Source of the DNA: Gnetum montanum
Taxonomy: Eukaryota; Streptophyta; Gnetopsida; Gnetales; Gnetaceae
NCBI GenBank assembly: GCA_015680685.1
Contig: MNCI01004605.1
Span: 10,175-55,301 of the forward strand
Direction: 5' to 3'
DNA: 45,127 nt
Shown: in pieces, positions 1 to 10,500 of the stretch
How the letters are laid out: every line of letters begins with the position of its first letter
How positions within the stretch are numbered: position 1 is the stretch's first letter
Translations under genes and position numbers: made by a program
The notes under the pieces: model-generated
The model's input: only the letters and a program-made list of their open reading frames with translations
What the model was told of the DNA's origin: nothing
Databases searched by the model: none

Positions 1-261
1 TGTAGTTAGAGTTAGTTTTAGTTTCTCAACCCTTCACCGTTTAACATAGGAGATAAACTTGAAAATACCAAAAAAATCATATACCTCGGACTTACTTAAC
101 CATACACCGTGACAACAACGAGTAAGTCTGGGAAGACAACGAACAATTAACCCCAAGTGTTCCTTGTGGCGTTTAGGCATTTAGTCTGCGGAGTTCGACC
201 GGATCACGCGTGCTACGCTCGTTTCGTATGGTTGAGTGTAGGGGTACCTCGCCACTCATCA
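1..261 (+). mobile_element. LTR fragment (3' part, U5 end) of a Ty3/gypsy element
   Basis: The end of this segment matches the 3' ends of the other LTRs in the window: a block around 200-245 with GGTTGAGTGTAGGGGTAC, then an end at CACTCATCA. The same block occurs at 40271-40290, 19496-19525 and, inverted, at 44854-44890. The segment starts at the window edge, so its 5' part is not seen. No primer-binding site follows, so it is a 3' LTR, a solo LTR or a broken copy. Confidence 0.7.
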
Positions 262-560
262 ACTAATTAGTTTAATCTGTATGCTGCAAGGTTTATCATA
301 AAATTCATCTTTATTGCCGTACACAAAATTGTGCTCAGGTACAAATTGCTCGAATAAAGATCTGTTCACTCTATGACTCCTATTGCGGGCACATAGAAAT
401 TATTCTAACTCTGGAATAACAAAACTGCAAGAGCCTGGCTAAGGGTCTAAGTCTAACTGCCTTGGAACCAAGGGCACCGCCTCTTATTTATAGAAGATGA
501 GGTAGGACACGATATCGCGTGGTGGCTGTGATATCCCATACGCGATATCACGGCTCATCA
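262..560 (-). mobile_element. Minus-strand LTR fragment (U3 and R)
   Basis: Read on the minus strand this begins TGATGAGCC, has three GATATC words within 41 bases (511-550), a TATA box near 484-493 and a polyadenylation signal AATAAA at 310-315. Its sequence around the signal resembles that of the LTRs at 18900-18940 and 39700-39755. The U5 half is missing: at 261/262 it abuts the end of a plus-strand LTR. The LTR start at 560 is followed on the right by a pyrimidine-rich run, which on the minus strand is a polypurine tract in the expected place. Confidence 0.65.
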
Positions 561-640
561 GTTGGGGTTCCAGCCCCCTCCCCCTCACCCTCGCCACCTT
601 TCCCCATCCCCACCCTCAACCACCCCACCTTCCCTCGGGC
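561..640 (-). other. Polypurine tract (minus strand) beside the LTR start
   Basis: The plus strand is very C/T-rich from 568 to about 636. On the minus strand this is a G/A-rich run ending next to the LTR start at 560, the position of the plus-strand primer of an LTR retrotransposon. The run is longer than usual, so it may also be an expanded simple repeat. Confidence 0.4.
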
Positions 641-1660
641 AACCTGACAATAGTTTTGTTTATGATTGCATCCTTCTATATAGGTATATGCTTTCTTTGT
701 TTAATAGTAAATACTTGTTTTGGCTAAGAGTCCAATTACCAACCATATGTAAGAGAATCCTCTTCAACTACAAAATAATAATAATAATAATTTTATCCTC
801 TTCAACTACCAAAAAAAAAAAGAAGAATTATCATCATGATGGTGAGGGGGAGTTCTTCTGGTCACTGTTTTTTTTCATCCTAATAGCTAAGTAGGAGCTT
901 TATTACTGAGAGGCCGACTTGGCCAGACTATGTCATGGTAAATAAATAAATAGCATCATAATGTTGAACTAAGGAATGAACATTTTCATGGGAATTATTA
1001 TTTTGGCTGAGAGTTTTACTAAGAGGCCAATTACTTTGTTACTTGGACTTTTGTCCAAAGAAATAAATAATTTTTGTCATAAAACTGGGTGAAGAGCTAA
1101 AAATTTTCACAAGAATTATCATTGAATGATGCACATTGGTTTTAATTTTTTATTTTTCAATGTGAAAATCAATTCATAGTGAATCAATTTGAGATTTTAT
1201 TAATTTCAAAAATATAAATGATTCTCTTGGCCACATAAGAGATATATATCATAAATATATAGCTAAACTAGTTTTAAGATTGGTATTTTATATTTTGTTT
1301 CCATAGGTTCAACATGCTTGAGTTTACTATTTCACAAATCCTTAAAGACTTTCCCTATGTGGGGTAGGAAAAAGATAAGACATTGTCCTCGTGCAAAAGC
1401 ATCCTTAGGAGTTTTGATTTCTTGTAAAAATTTTCTTGTAAATAGAAGAAGAATACTCTATGTTGATGATTTAATGTACTCTAAAAATTTTTAAATTATT
1501 ATTCATCTTTTAGGTAAACAAGCCTCCTCAACATTTTATATAATTTGAATTTTTTAATTATTAACATTATTTTTAAGGTCTAAGCACTATTTTCATTAAT
1601 TTTTCTTAAAACAAAATATTTTATTTATGACAAGAGTGCATTGAGTTTGGCACATATTGT
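641..1660. other. AT-rich stretch without a recognised gene
   Basis: I see no supported coding region. There is a short ATA repeat at 775-792. A phrase like TAAGAGKCCAATTAC recurs at about 725 and 1020, and again near 9118, and may mark old short repeats. Poly(A)/poly(T) stretches are frequent. Confidence 0.5.
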
Positions 1661-1666
1661 GATTAC

Positions 1667-1789
1667 CTTATGTCCTCGGATTGGAAGTGTTGGGCTTCCA
1701 CAAACCATAACATTAACATTAAAAAATTTAACTGTTCCAACTCCTCTTGCATCATAATTTGATATTGTGGAAATGCCAATATATGATTC
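1667..1789 (-). other. Exon-like segment, unrecognised protein
   Basis: On the minus strand a 123-base open segment (41 codons) is bounded by a good acceptor (TTGCAG then G) and a good donor (AAG then GTAATC). Both ends are in phase 0. It encodes an ordinary mixed protein sequence containing the phrase YDARGVGTVKFFNVNVMVC. I do not recognise the family. No neighbouring exon was found, so it may be one exon of a gene that continues outside what I can read, or a remnant. It lies just upstream of the duplicated 5' region and points away from the mL43 gene. Confidence 0.35.
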
Positions 1790-1815
1790 CTGCAATGTTA
1801 TATTAATTATCAAGA

Positions 1816-2690
1816 AAACATGCAAAATGAAACAGCAGCTTTCGCCCTTGCAGCAATGTGCTATTTAGGCGAAACTCAAGTTTGACAACGAAAATCTTAT
1901 TCGGCAGAGAGAGAGAAATTAAGGCAGAAACCATATGTTTGTGGGGACATTTACAATTTCTTGATTTGCCTCTTCTCTGGTTTTTTCTCTTCAGGGATTC
2001 GCTAGTTGGATTGGGTCCCTTAGATTCCTGGGTATGTTGTTTTTCGTGCATTTTCCTGTATTTGTTTTCTTCCTTAGACCCAACGCAAAGATTTCGATTA
2101 AGTGTTTTTGAGAATCTGTATTGCCGATCTGAGCTTGTGTATGGGAGAAATTCCATATCAATCGGGATAATGGGAGTTTTACGGGCGCTGGCATTTTGTG
2201 ATGTTTGACTACTTATTTGTTTTTAGTTGAATTTTTTCTTCTTATGTTCGGCGATTACTCGTGTACAATTTCTGGGTATGTTTGAAACTTTCTCGCTGCG
2301 TAGTCGTTTACCGTAACTTTTGAATCGTGGCTCTTCTCGTCATTGATTTCGAGAAGTTTTGGTCGATATATCGGTAGATGAAATTGTTGAATTGATCATA
2401 ATTGTAGGTAAGGCATTCGCAGAAAACTGCACACGATAAAATTTTCAGTGAATAGAGCTCTGTTTGCATTTGAAGTTATGAATAGAAGTTTCTCAATCTT
2501 TAGAAAGCATAAACACGATGGCGCTTGTTTGTTAGTTTACCGTCACAAAAAAAGGCCCTTGGGCTTGATTTCTCTAATATCGATTTGAAGGCACAGCGTT
2601 TATAGAGAAATAAAATGCTGGCTATATACAGGAAATCTGAGTAAACGACCTGGAATCATAGCGAAAGGAACTTTTATTTTGATTCTATTT
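1816..2690 (+). repeat. Duplicated 5'-flanking/leader segment, copy 1
   Basis: This segment aligns over its length with 3573-4376. Shared landmarks are GAAACCATATG, the run ending ATGCAAAG/ACGCAAAG ATTTCGATTAA, ATGGGAGTTTTA, TTGAATTGATCATAATTG then AGGTAAGGCATT, and a final ACAGGAAATCTGA. A TAG/GTAAGG donor-like site lies at 2408. A CT-rich tract at 1970-1996 resembles a plant core-promoter Y patch. A 12-codon ORF starts at 2170. Copy 1 is probably a duplicate promoter or leader of the downstream mL43 gene, but no transcript evidence is available. Confidence 0.6.
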
Positions 2691-3137
2691 AGTATTTTAA
2701 TTTATATAAGTAGTTATTATTTCTGAACTGGTAGAAGATTTCAATCTATTTGTAGAATAAAATTTTTGATGTAGCAATGACTATTACAGTCTAGAACCAA
2801 ATAAAATATCTCAATGGATTCTCTGAATATGGTGAAGCATTGACCAATGAACTATAGCCCTATGGCATATGACTTAGGCTTGAAACCGACTATTTTTCTG
2901 TATATACAAAGGGTATTCCGTGGGTGAACCTTGGCATAACATTCGGTTAACGTTGAATTTGGCATTAATTAGTGGTAAAAATTATTGTGAAATCACCTAC
3001 CCACATTAAAGGATTAGACCAAAATGATTTGATTTGATTTGATTTTGGACCATACTTTTCTTATTTATCTAAGCAAATACTGCAGTTTCAATTTCAAATA
3101 GCTTTACAATATTTTGGGTCTAAACATTTGGAGAAGA

Positions 3138-3350
3138 CTATTCATCCTCCAAGTCAAACTTATATCCAGAACAATTAAAATCGTAAATTAACATACTCAA
3201 CTGTGATGGTGTTGATGTTGAATAATGTAGTGTCTGAAATGCTGGTAGTAATTTTCTATTAAGTTCTATCAAATTGTTGTCTATCACTTGATGGAGAATG
3301 TCTGCACGTTGGTTTCCAAAGGGCAACGTCCCGATGAGCTATACTAATTT
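3138..3350 (-). other. Possible terminal-exon remnant, unrecognised
   Basis: An open frame on the minus strand ends with the acidic tail FDLEDE and a stop at 3138. It looks protein-like in composition and can be extended upstream to about 3345, near an AG. I recognise no family. It lies between the two copies of the duplicated segment and could equally be a chance ORF. Confidence 0.2.
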
Positions 3351-3495
3351 GAAATTAGCTATTAAAATTAAACATATGATTTAAAGCTTCCAAATTAAAG
3401 GTTTTACCATCAAACTAACTATTTATAACAATAATTCCAACCTCAGCACCAGACCCGTGACTTTGTGAGCCAGATACCATGCTGACGGTGCAATC

Positions 3496-3570
3496 GAGTC
3501 CTTTGGAGGAAAAAGGAGGAAACTAAAATAAAAAAAAGAAAGAAAAAAAAAGCAAAAAGAAAAAACCAAT
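3496..3570 (+). repeat. A/G-rich low-complexity tract
   Basis: A run of GGAGGAAAAAGGAGG followed by AAAGAAAGAAAAAAAAAG-type sequence. It lies directly upstream of the second duplicated segment and could be a promoter-proximal purine tract of the host gene. Confidence 0.6.
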
Positions 3571-3572
3571 TA

Positions 3573-4376
3573 AACATGCACCAGCAGCTTTTACCGTTCC
3601 AGCAATCTTCAGTGGAGTGAAAGAACAGTAGAAACCATATGTTTTCTCAAAACATCTGCGGTTTCTTTGTTTCTCTCTTTGCTGGTTTTTCATTCTCAGA
3701 TTCACTTGTTGGAGTGGGTTCTGCAGATTGCTGCATCATGCTGATAAACCATAAAACCTAATTCCTTTGCGGTAAAAGGGTACGTTGTTTTTTACACATT
3801 TTACTGTATCTATTTTCTTTCTTGGATGCAATGCAAAGATTTCGATTAATTGTTTTCAGAGTCCGTATTGCGGGTCTGACCTTGTTTATGGCAAACATTC
3901 TATATCAATCGGGGTAATGGGAGTTTTATAGGCAATTGCATTTTGTGATGTTAATTATTTATTTATTTTTAGTTGAAGTTCTTCTTCATTTGCTCTATGA
4001 TTTTTAGTTGAAGAACTTTTGATCGTTGGATGAAATGGTTGAATTGATCATAATTGCAGGTAAGGCATTTGCAGAAGACTTCTAATGATAAAAATTTTAG
4101 GAAATAGAGGTCTATTCCATAGGAGGTTACTTTAGAGTTTAGTTTAGATGAGTTAGACGACTAGAAGCTTTTAATTGGTAGAAATAATAAACAATGGTGT
4201 TTGCTTGTTAGTTTACTATGTCATAAAAGACCTGGGGGCTGACAGTTAATCTGTTTAATATCGATCTGAAGGCGCAGCATTTACAGAGAAATAAAAGGCT
4301 GGCTCTATACAGGAAATCTGAATAAATGATCTGGTATCATACGGAATTTAGGAACTTTCATGTTGACTCTAGTGCT
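3573..4376 (+). promoter_or_regulatory. Probable promoter and 5' UTR exon of the mL43 gene (duplicate copy 2)
   Basis: This is the second copy of the 1816-2690 segment and the one nearer to the gene. It has a CT-rich Y-patch-like tract at 3658-3690, and a consensus donor, CAG followed by GTAAGG, with GT at 4060-4061. The first coding exon of mL43 has a good acceptor at 6178, 18 bases before the ATG, so a spliced 5' UTR is expected; this donor is the best candidate for its upstream exon. The start codon of the 12-codon ORF of copy 1 is kept here, but the frame is cut after four codons. The transcription start is not determinable by eye. Confidence 0.45.
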
Positions 4377-6178
4377 GTGCTGTATAAAAGCATTGTCTGC
4401 AATACACCGTCATTTTTCATTGCATCGTCAGATGACATCACAAGATTCTTTAATCCTGCCATTGTTAGGCTGGGTTTGAGTAATCATTCAACATCAGTGA
4501 TGGCTTTGTGTGTTGAGAACGCCTGCATGTGCAGGCTTTTGAGGTAGTTTTGAAATCAGTAGATTTGGCATACAGGGTTTTTTGTGTGATTATCTTTTTT
4601 TCTTGATCGCCATCTACTTTGATTATTTGTTCAAACACAAATATACTTGAAGGAGAACATTTATAAATAAAGTAGGAATATTAATGGCTCAGCTTTGATT
4701 GCTGATTCTGTCCTGTGGTAGTTAAGGTGCATATTCATAACCCATGCTGGAATCCTAATCAAGTTTATTCTGAATTCTTTGATTGAGAATGAGATATTAT
4801 TCAAAATCTAAATATTTATGCTGTTTTGTGTTCTTGAACTTTTTATTCAAGTACACATCATTGATTGCATTACAGCCTTATCTTAGTTAAATGAGGTTGG
4901 CTTTATATGGTTGATTGTTCTCTTTGTTCTTTCATGCAAGACCTATATCAATGCAGATAAACCCCTTTGATGCAAATAAATATCTTAATTAAATTGACTA
5001 TGTCTTTTGTTATTTTCTGTTATTGACTTTAATGTGAATTGAGTTCCTATTTTACATTTTATGTTTATGTGGGTATCTGTTTGATGTTATAGTTGTGAAT
5101 GAATGTGCCATGAGTCTCAGCATAGTTGCCTTGGATCTGAATCTGTGACTTGCACTATGACAAGCCACATGCTCTAACTAAGTGAGCTATGCATAACTGC
5201 CAGTTCACATTTTACGTATTATATTCTACTTAAACCATTATAAGGCGGCAGACTATGGTGTATTCCCTGTAGAAATTATCATCATTGTATTACATCATAG
5301 TACTGTCTTTTTAATCTGGGATGGGTTCTGAAGTCTCTTCCTTCAATTAACATCCTGTTTGATAGAAAGGGCTAAACATTTACTTACATCATGATTATCA
5401 TGTCCTTTATCATCATGTCATCTATTGTGTTTTGTTATGGCTCCTTCATATGTGATTGCTTTTAACTTGGATAATGAAATCCATTCAACAAAACCTATCC
5501 ATGGCCTACTTTGGATATGACCGAAGCATCTTAATTTAGTATCTTTAAACGTATCCTTTGATGCTCCTTTCCAAGTTAGAAAGGTTTAAATGCATCAATC
5601 AAATCCTGAAAATTAATAGAAAACATCACTAAAGATCTTTTCTTATCAATAAAATTTCTCTATCAGCCTATGCATTTGAGAATTAAAAAGCTATCTTATG
5701 GGGTGGTGTTGTGTAGCATGTGTATACACATGCATTGCTAACATCATTGCATTACTAGCAGGCACCTTGTATTAGAAGGCATAGTTGAGTTTCTCAGAAT
5801 TTGCAACTGTTCGGATGCTTTACTGAATATATTTTTGCTTAGAATACTAGCTTCTGTTCTTTTCTGTATATTGTTGTTAGCATTAAGTACATCATTCAAT
5901 ATCTTTAGCTTTTAAACTGATAGTTCATTTTTTTTTATTTTTTTTAAAATAACATGTATAGTACTGTGAGTAAATGTTTATTATTCTTATTTGATTCTTC
6001 AATGAGGTATCAGGAGAAAAAAAGTGAACTGTTTCTCATTTAATTAGTGTAATTCCTCTTTTTTTTTTTAAAAAAAAAAAAACTGGATTATCATTTATCA
6101 TTTTCCCTGACATTCAAACATTTAATTGCTTTCCAAATATTCCTTTCCTGTCTAAATGTGTGACTTTGCATCTGGCAG
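4060..6178 (+). other. Probable 5' UTR intron of the mL43 gene
   Basis: The stretch starts at the GTAAGG donor at 4060 and ends with the acceptor CTGGCAG at 6178. No ORF inside resembles a known protein. It contains a tRNA-like SINE remnant (5118-5200) and homopolymer runs, including a T run followed directly by an A run at 6060-6083. The intron would be about 2.1 kb. Confidence 0.4.
5118..5200 (-). repeat. tRNA-derived SINE or tRNA pseudogene
   Basis: On the minus strand, TAGCTCACTTAGTTAGAGC (5171-5189) is a near-perfect tRNA A box. CAGATTCAGATCC (5132-5144) is a decayed B box at suitable spacing. A cloverleaf cannot be closed well, so I call it a tRNA-derived repeat rather than a working tRNA. 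Confidence 0.55.
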
Positions 6179-6196
6179 AAAAAAGAGGTTTGGATC

Positions 6197-9100
6197 ATGG
6201 CTCTAAATGGCATATGGCAACTTCAAAGACTTGTTGTAAGTTGGTGTAATTGGGGAGGAAGCAGTAGAGGAGTAAGGTTAGGAATTTTCTCTGAAGCTAA
6301 CTTTACAAAATTTTCAATCTCATTTTGGTTATAAAAAATGAATGATTTAGAGCATTTTTGAACATTGGACACTTTTTAAAGTCTTTCACCTTTTCTTAAT
6401 ACTTTGTTATTAATTTTTTTAATGTTTGAATTACTTCAATTGTTACAAAGTGTTTTGGGGTAAATCTTGCACGTTTGTAATGAAGTTAACAGTTAAGGTA
6501 AGGTATTATAGTGCAACAAGAAGTTTTTTCTCCTGTGAAGAGAGGTTTTAGAATGGTTTTGGTATCTGTTTGAATTTACTTGCATGATGAAAGGTTTGAT
6601 CCTCCATAGTTCTATCATAAATAGAAATAGGATTAAGTCTTAGAAAATTAAACTCTACATTATATGAACTATTTATAATTAGCAATGAAAGTATTTTTTT
6701 TTTATATCATACTTTTGACTGTTGAGTTTAAGAAATTTGCTTTTTTAGCCCACTGCAGTTTGCTAATGACCTCAGCGGTAAGACTCTTGGCCTAGTAGCT
6801 CCATGTCACAGGTTTAATTCAAATTGGCAGCACTGAGTTATGGTTAAAAAAAATTTCTATGAAAGGAATTCTGAAACTGGTTTGTCTAGCAGATCCAAAG
6901 GGTCTTAGTGGATGCAAGTAAAGATTCAGTTTCAAAATTAATTTTGTTGAATCCAATGCATTTTGGTATCCTTTCAATTAAGCATTCCTATATGAACCCA
7001 TGATTTACCAGTTTTATTATTATTGTACCTTTTCGTTGATAATTTTAGCTTTAATCAGGCATAATATTTCTATCAATTCTTCTTTTTCATCAGTTAAATA
7101 AGACAACTATGGTTGCATCAACCAAAAAATTACCAGAAAACCTCAACTTGAAAACTCCAACTGCAATTAACAAGTCCTTAATTTCAATTGCTATCTATAC
7201 TTTTCTCTTTTAAGATAATGTTATCAACTAGCTAGAGTTCTTCAAAATATTCTTTGCTCAACTTTGGGTCTGGTTTCATTGACTTGTTACCAGTCTCCCA
7301 TTTGGCTAGGCATTTTTCATTAGGACTTTGTTTACCATATTGAAGAGCCTGAAGTGTTCACAGTCACACTTCATCTGCTGGCTAAGTTGTTATTAGGTAT
7401 TCCCTAATTGTTTTATCTTGATTATTATTTTAATTATTTTTTTGTGTTACCTTTGTGTGGTTGTTTGGTTTTAAATTTATGATCTCTTGCTTGATCATGG
7501 ATGTTTACATAATTGTTTAGTTACGTAAGCTATAATTGTTTAGCAGTAATTTGCTATAACCCCTCATTTCGCAATGATAAAAAGCAAAGAGACACGCTCG
7601 CCTGTCACCCATGCATCATATAGAGAGACTTGTGTTTTGCAAAGACAACTTAAAACAGCAAAATTGCATTCATGTTGTTTCATATTACTTTATTGACCTA
7701 GTTAATTTCACATGAAACTGATTCAATGTGAGTTTCAAGAAAGGTCCTCACTGTGCTTCATTTGATACATCATTTTGCTGTTCATCTTAGAGCTGCATAT
7801 CCTTGTCATGTTTGCAAGGAGCCACCTCTGACGCTGATGCAGTTCATCGGATAATTATGATTGGCTACTTATGATGGTCATATATGGGGAATTCTATGAG
7901 TAAATTCTTATCGGATGCTGTGAAAATCTTTCCCATCGATCTTTTCAGATGGCCAAAGACTCTAGTGGAATGATTCTGTGGAGAATACTGCCAAGATAAG
8001 AATTGACATATTCTTGTCGGGTTTGAAAAGAAAGCCTTCTGGAAACCATTTGGAAAATGCTGGCTTGAAACAAAAAGTATCCAACCCAGAACCAAGCCAC
8101 ATCACATCATTCAACCAAAGACAGAGCACAACTTCAAGGCCAAGAAAGAAAAAACTACTTATAGCAATAATAGCAGCACAAGTAAACTTGATTTTGGATG
8201 GCCGATGTAAGTGAGCACACATTGTGGGTTGAATGAAAGGGCCTGTCCTCTTACCCAACCTTCATGGCAGCACCTGAGGGTGAAACAGCAGTCAAACCAT
8301 TAGTACAGGACACAAGCCATCACATTATTATACAAAATATGAGAATCCATTGAAATGTACGCAAGCTGCTTGGCAGTAGTTGCAAAGCCAATAGCAGTGG
8401 AGACCGCCTTTTCAAAAGCAAGGGCAGATGTGGGTTAAGAGTGACACTAGCAGGGATAAAGTCAATCAACCTATAGTGGGATAATAAGGATGAGCCTCGT
8501 CATGAAATCCACGGAGGCAGAGTTTCTAGAGGCTTGCACAAGAGCTATTCAATTTCAAAGAAGATATTATCAAAAGCACTTGTTAAATGCATATTTATAT
8601 AACTACTTTATTTTCAGCTTGTGTATGACCTATCCATCATCCACATGGTGTAAATCAATTTCCAATTCCCATAGCCTTGTCATATTCCACAGCTATCCAC
8701 TATTTACCATTCAATGAAATCTGTACTCAAAGTTTATGATGTGAACTTTAGCATCTTGTATTTCAAGCCACATTGCTAACCAACAGTTGAAAATTACAAC
8801 AATAGATTGATATTACATCTCTTTCGCTCTCTGGATTTTTATTGTGGCTACCCGTTATATTCAAGACATATGGAAGTAGTAATTGGTGATATTAGTCAGC
8901 AATATATCATCATCATTATCTTAGGCTTGTCCCAACAATATAGTGTTGATTACAGAAATTAGCCTTTGCCATTTATCTCTCTTGGCAGGTTTCATGAAAC
9001 TGTGATGTGACAACATTTTTTTGAGAGATTTATGATCTAATCCTTTTTTGAACATGATCAAACCATCTAAAACACCATTTTTACAGCTTATCATTAATCA

Positions 9101-10156
9101 TAAATATTTTTTATAGTGACTAAGAGGCCAACTACCAATCAGATGGAAAGGCCTGATCCTGTCCAATATATAGCTAAATTAGTATAATTCATAACTGGCA
9201 TTAGATGTGAATGAAGAAATCAATAAAGTGTTAGTTTCAAAGAAGTCCTGAAAACAGGAGCAGAACATCCCAAGTGAGGAAATGGCATGGAGCAAGTATG
9301 TTAATTCTTCAATAGATATCTTATGAATTATAGGTCTTGATCTCTCTATATTAAATCTGTTCATTGTTATTGCATGTGTATCACCATTATCATGTTTCTT
9401 TTTAAAAATTTTTACCATGCCATGATCACAAGTGTTCTTTTTACCAACTAGTACTGTCATTTTAGAAAGCGGCAATATGTGAACTAAATGAGGATATTTA
9501 GACTTGTGATGGTGAAACTATTTTTAGTTTTAATTTATAAATTTTAGGATCGATAACCTTGCAATATATCAATTTTAGGACTTATAAATGGGTATTGCCA
9601 AAAACTGTTCTTTCAGATTGTGGTTTCTAGTAACAAAGAATCATTTGAGTGAAATGAGTGATTCCTGGGAATAATACTTAAAAAAATATTTTTTGGATTT
9701 TTCAACTGAAAACTTAGTCTATATGAGCATTTATTTCATCTTCGAGTATTTATTGAAGTTGGCTAATCACATATTTATATTGCAGAGAGTTCATGAAGGA
9801 ATATTTACCTATCTTCAAACAACAAAATCCTCAGTTAGAAATTGTTACCCATTTGAAGCGTCGGAGGCATCCTACATTGACAGGATTCTACAGTAAGCCA
9901 TTCTTGACTGTAAAATTTTAACTCATGTTCTTTGAATTTCATGCTTAAATGTTATTAATATTGGTTTCTCATATTTGTAACAGGGAACAATAAGTCACAT
10001 GAGGTTGATATTAGAAACATGGATCCTAAAGAGATACTGGAAAAGGCAATAGAACTTAGGAATTCTCTTGGCGATAAACCAGCTAAATTGAAAGGCAGGC
10101 ACTTTCCTATGCAGCCAAGTGTGCAGGGGACATGGAATACAAGTTTCAGGCTTTGA
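6197..10156 (+). CDS. MRPL43: Mitochondrial ribosomal protein mL43 (L51/S25/CI-B8 family)
   Basis: Three coding exons, 6197-6276, 9786-9892 and 9984-10156, join into 119 codons plus TGA, the length usual for the plant protein. The N-terminus [20 protein letters not shown] followed by GSSRGVR is the hallmark start of plant mL43. Further matches to the family are [18 protein letters not shown], the NMDP block and QGTWNTSF near the C-terminus. The protein belongs to the thioredoxin-like L51_S25_CI-B8 domain family and is a component of the large subunit of the mitochondrial ribosome. Junction phases agree: AG + A gives Arg27, and A + GG gives the Arg of FYRN. Exon 2 ends at a GTAAGC donor and exon 3 starts after AACAG. 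The first coding intron uses GTTAGG as donor, which is weak; the nearby GTAAGG would break the frame. No premature stop is present, so the gene is probably functional. Confidence 0.93.
6277..9785 (+). other. Long intron of the mL43 gene
   Basis: About 3.5 kb between exon 1 (donor GTTAGG at 6277) and exon 2 (acceptor TTGCAG ending 9785). It holds a SINE at 6761-6865. A more GC-balanced stretch at about 7800-8550 contains short ORFs that I cannot assign. The rest is AT-rich with no recognised gene. Confidence 0.8.
6761..6865 (+). repeat. SINE copy S1 (tRNA-derived)
   Basis: ACCTCAGCGGTAAGACTCTT resembles an A box region and CACAGGTTTAATTC a B box. GGCAGCACTGAGTTATGG follows, a tail shared in diverged form by the copies at 13407, 13810, 14064, 14284 and 39125. 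It lies within the long mL43 intron. Confidence 0.6.
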
Positions 10157-10500
10157 TTTCTTTTCCTGATTTATAATTCCATGTAATCAATTGAGAAAAT
10201 GAAGTTCCATGTCTCTATAAAAGCAGCAAAATATTGCTTAGAAACTTAGCATGCATGCAATAGAATTTGTAGGATGCCTTGTTACAAAATGCCAGAAAAA
10301 TCTGTTTTGCTAATTTAAAGACCCCTGTCCATTCAGCGGCGCTGTTCTTAAGCATTATTACTACATTGGTACCCGAATTTTGTAAGATGTGAAATTCTCC
10401 TGGATTCGTAACATTGTTATCCTCCATGGCAAGTGAATATTGCTGCTACCAAACCTTTTTTTACACAGGTTTTCCATTTGCCTAGTCCGTGTGGGTTGTC
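10157..10500 (+). other. Probable 3' UTR region of the mL43 gene
   Basis: Sequence directly after the TGA at 10154-10156. It is AT-rich and has no single convincing polyadenylation signal. The transcript end cannot be placed. Confidence 0.35.

Noticed and set aside
562-894. 110-codon open frame beginning in a proline-rich run
   Set aside because: It follows the C-rich tract and then simple AT repeats; composition is low-complexity throughout and it starts inside LTR-adjacent sequence.
1858-2208. 116-codon open frame in duplicated segment copy 1
   Set aside because: The equivalent part of copy 2 (3600-3970) is not open, and the minus strand is open over the same stretch. It looks like leader DNA.
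5118-5200. Working tRNA gene on the minus strand
   Set aside because: A and B boxes are present, but the B box has lost key bases and acceptor arms do not pair well.
7978-8214. 78-codon open frame inside the mL43 intron
   Set aside because: Basic and uneven composition, no family recognised, overlapped by equally long minus-strand frames, and inside a well-defined intron.
8490-8717. Copia-type RNase H fragment suggested by [10 protein letters not shown]
   Set aside because: Only this short phrase fits; the flanking sequence gives no RT or RNase H motifs in any frame.
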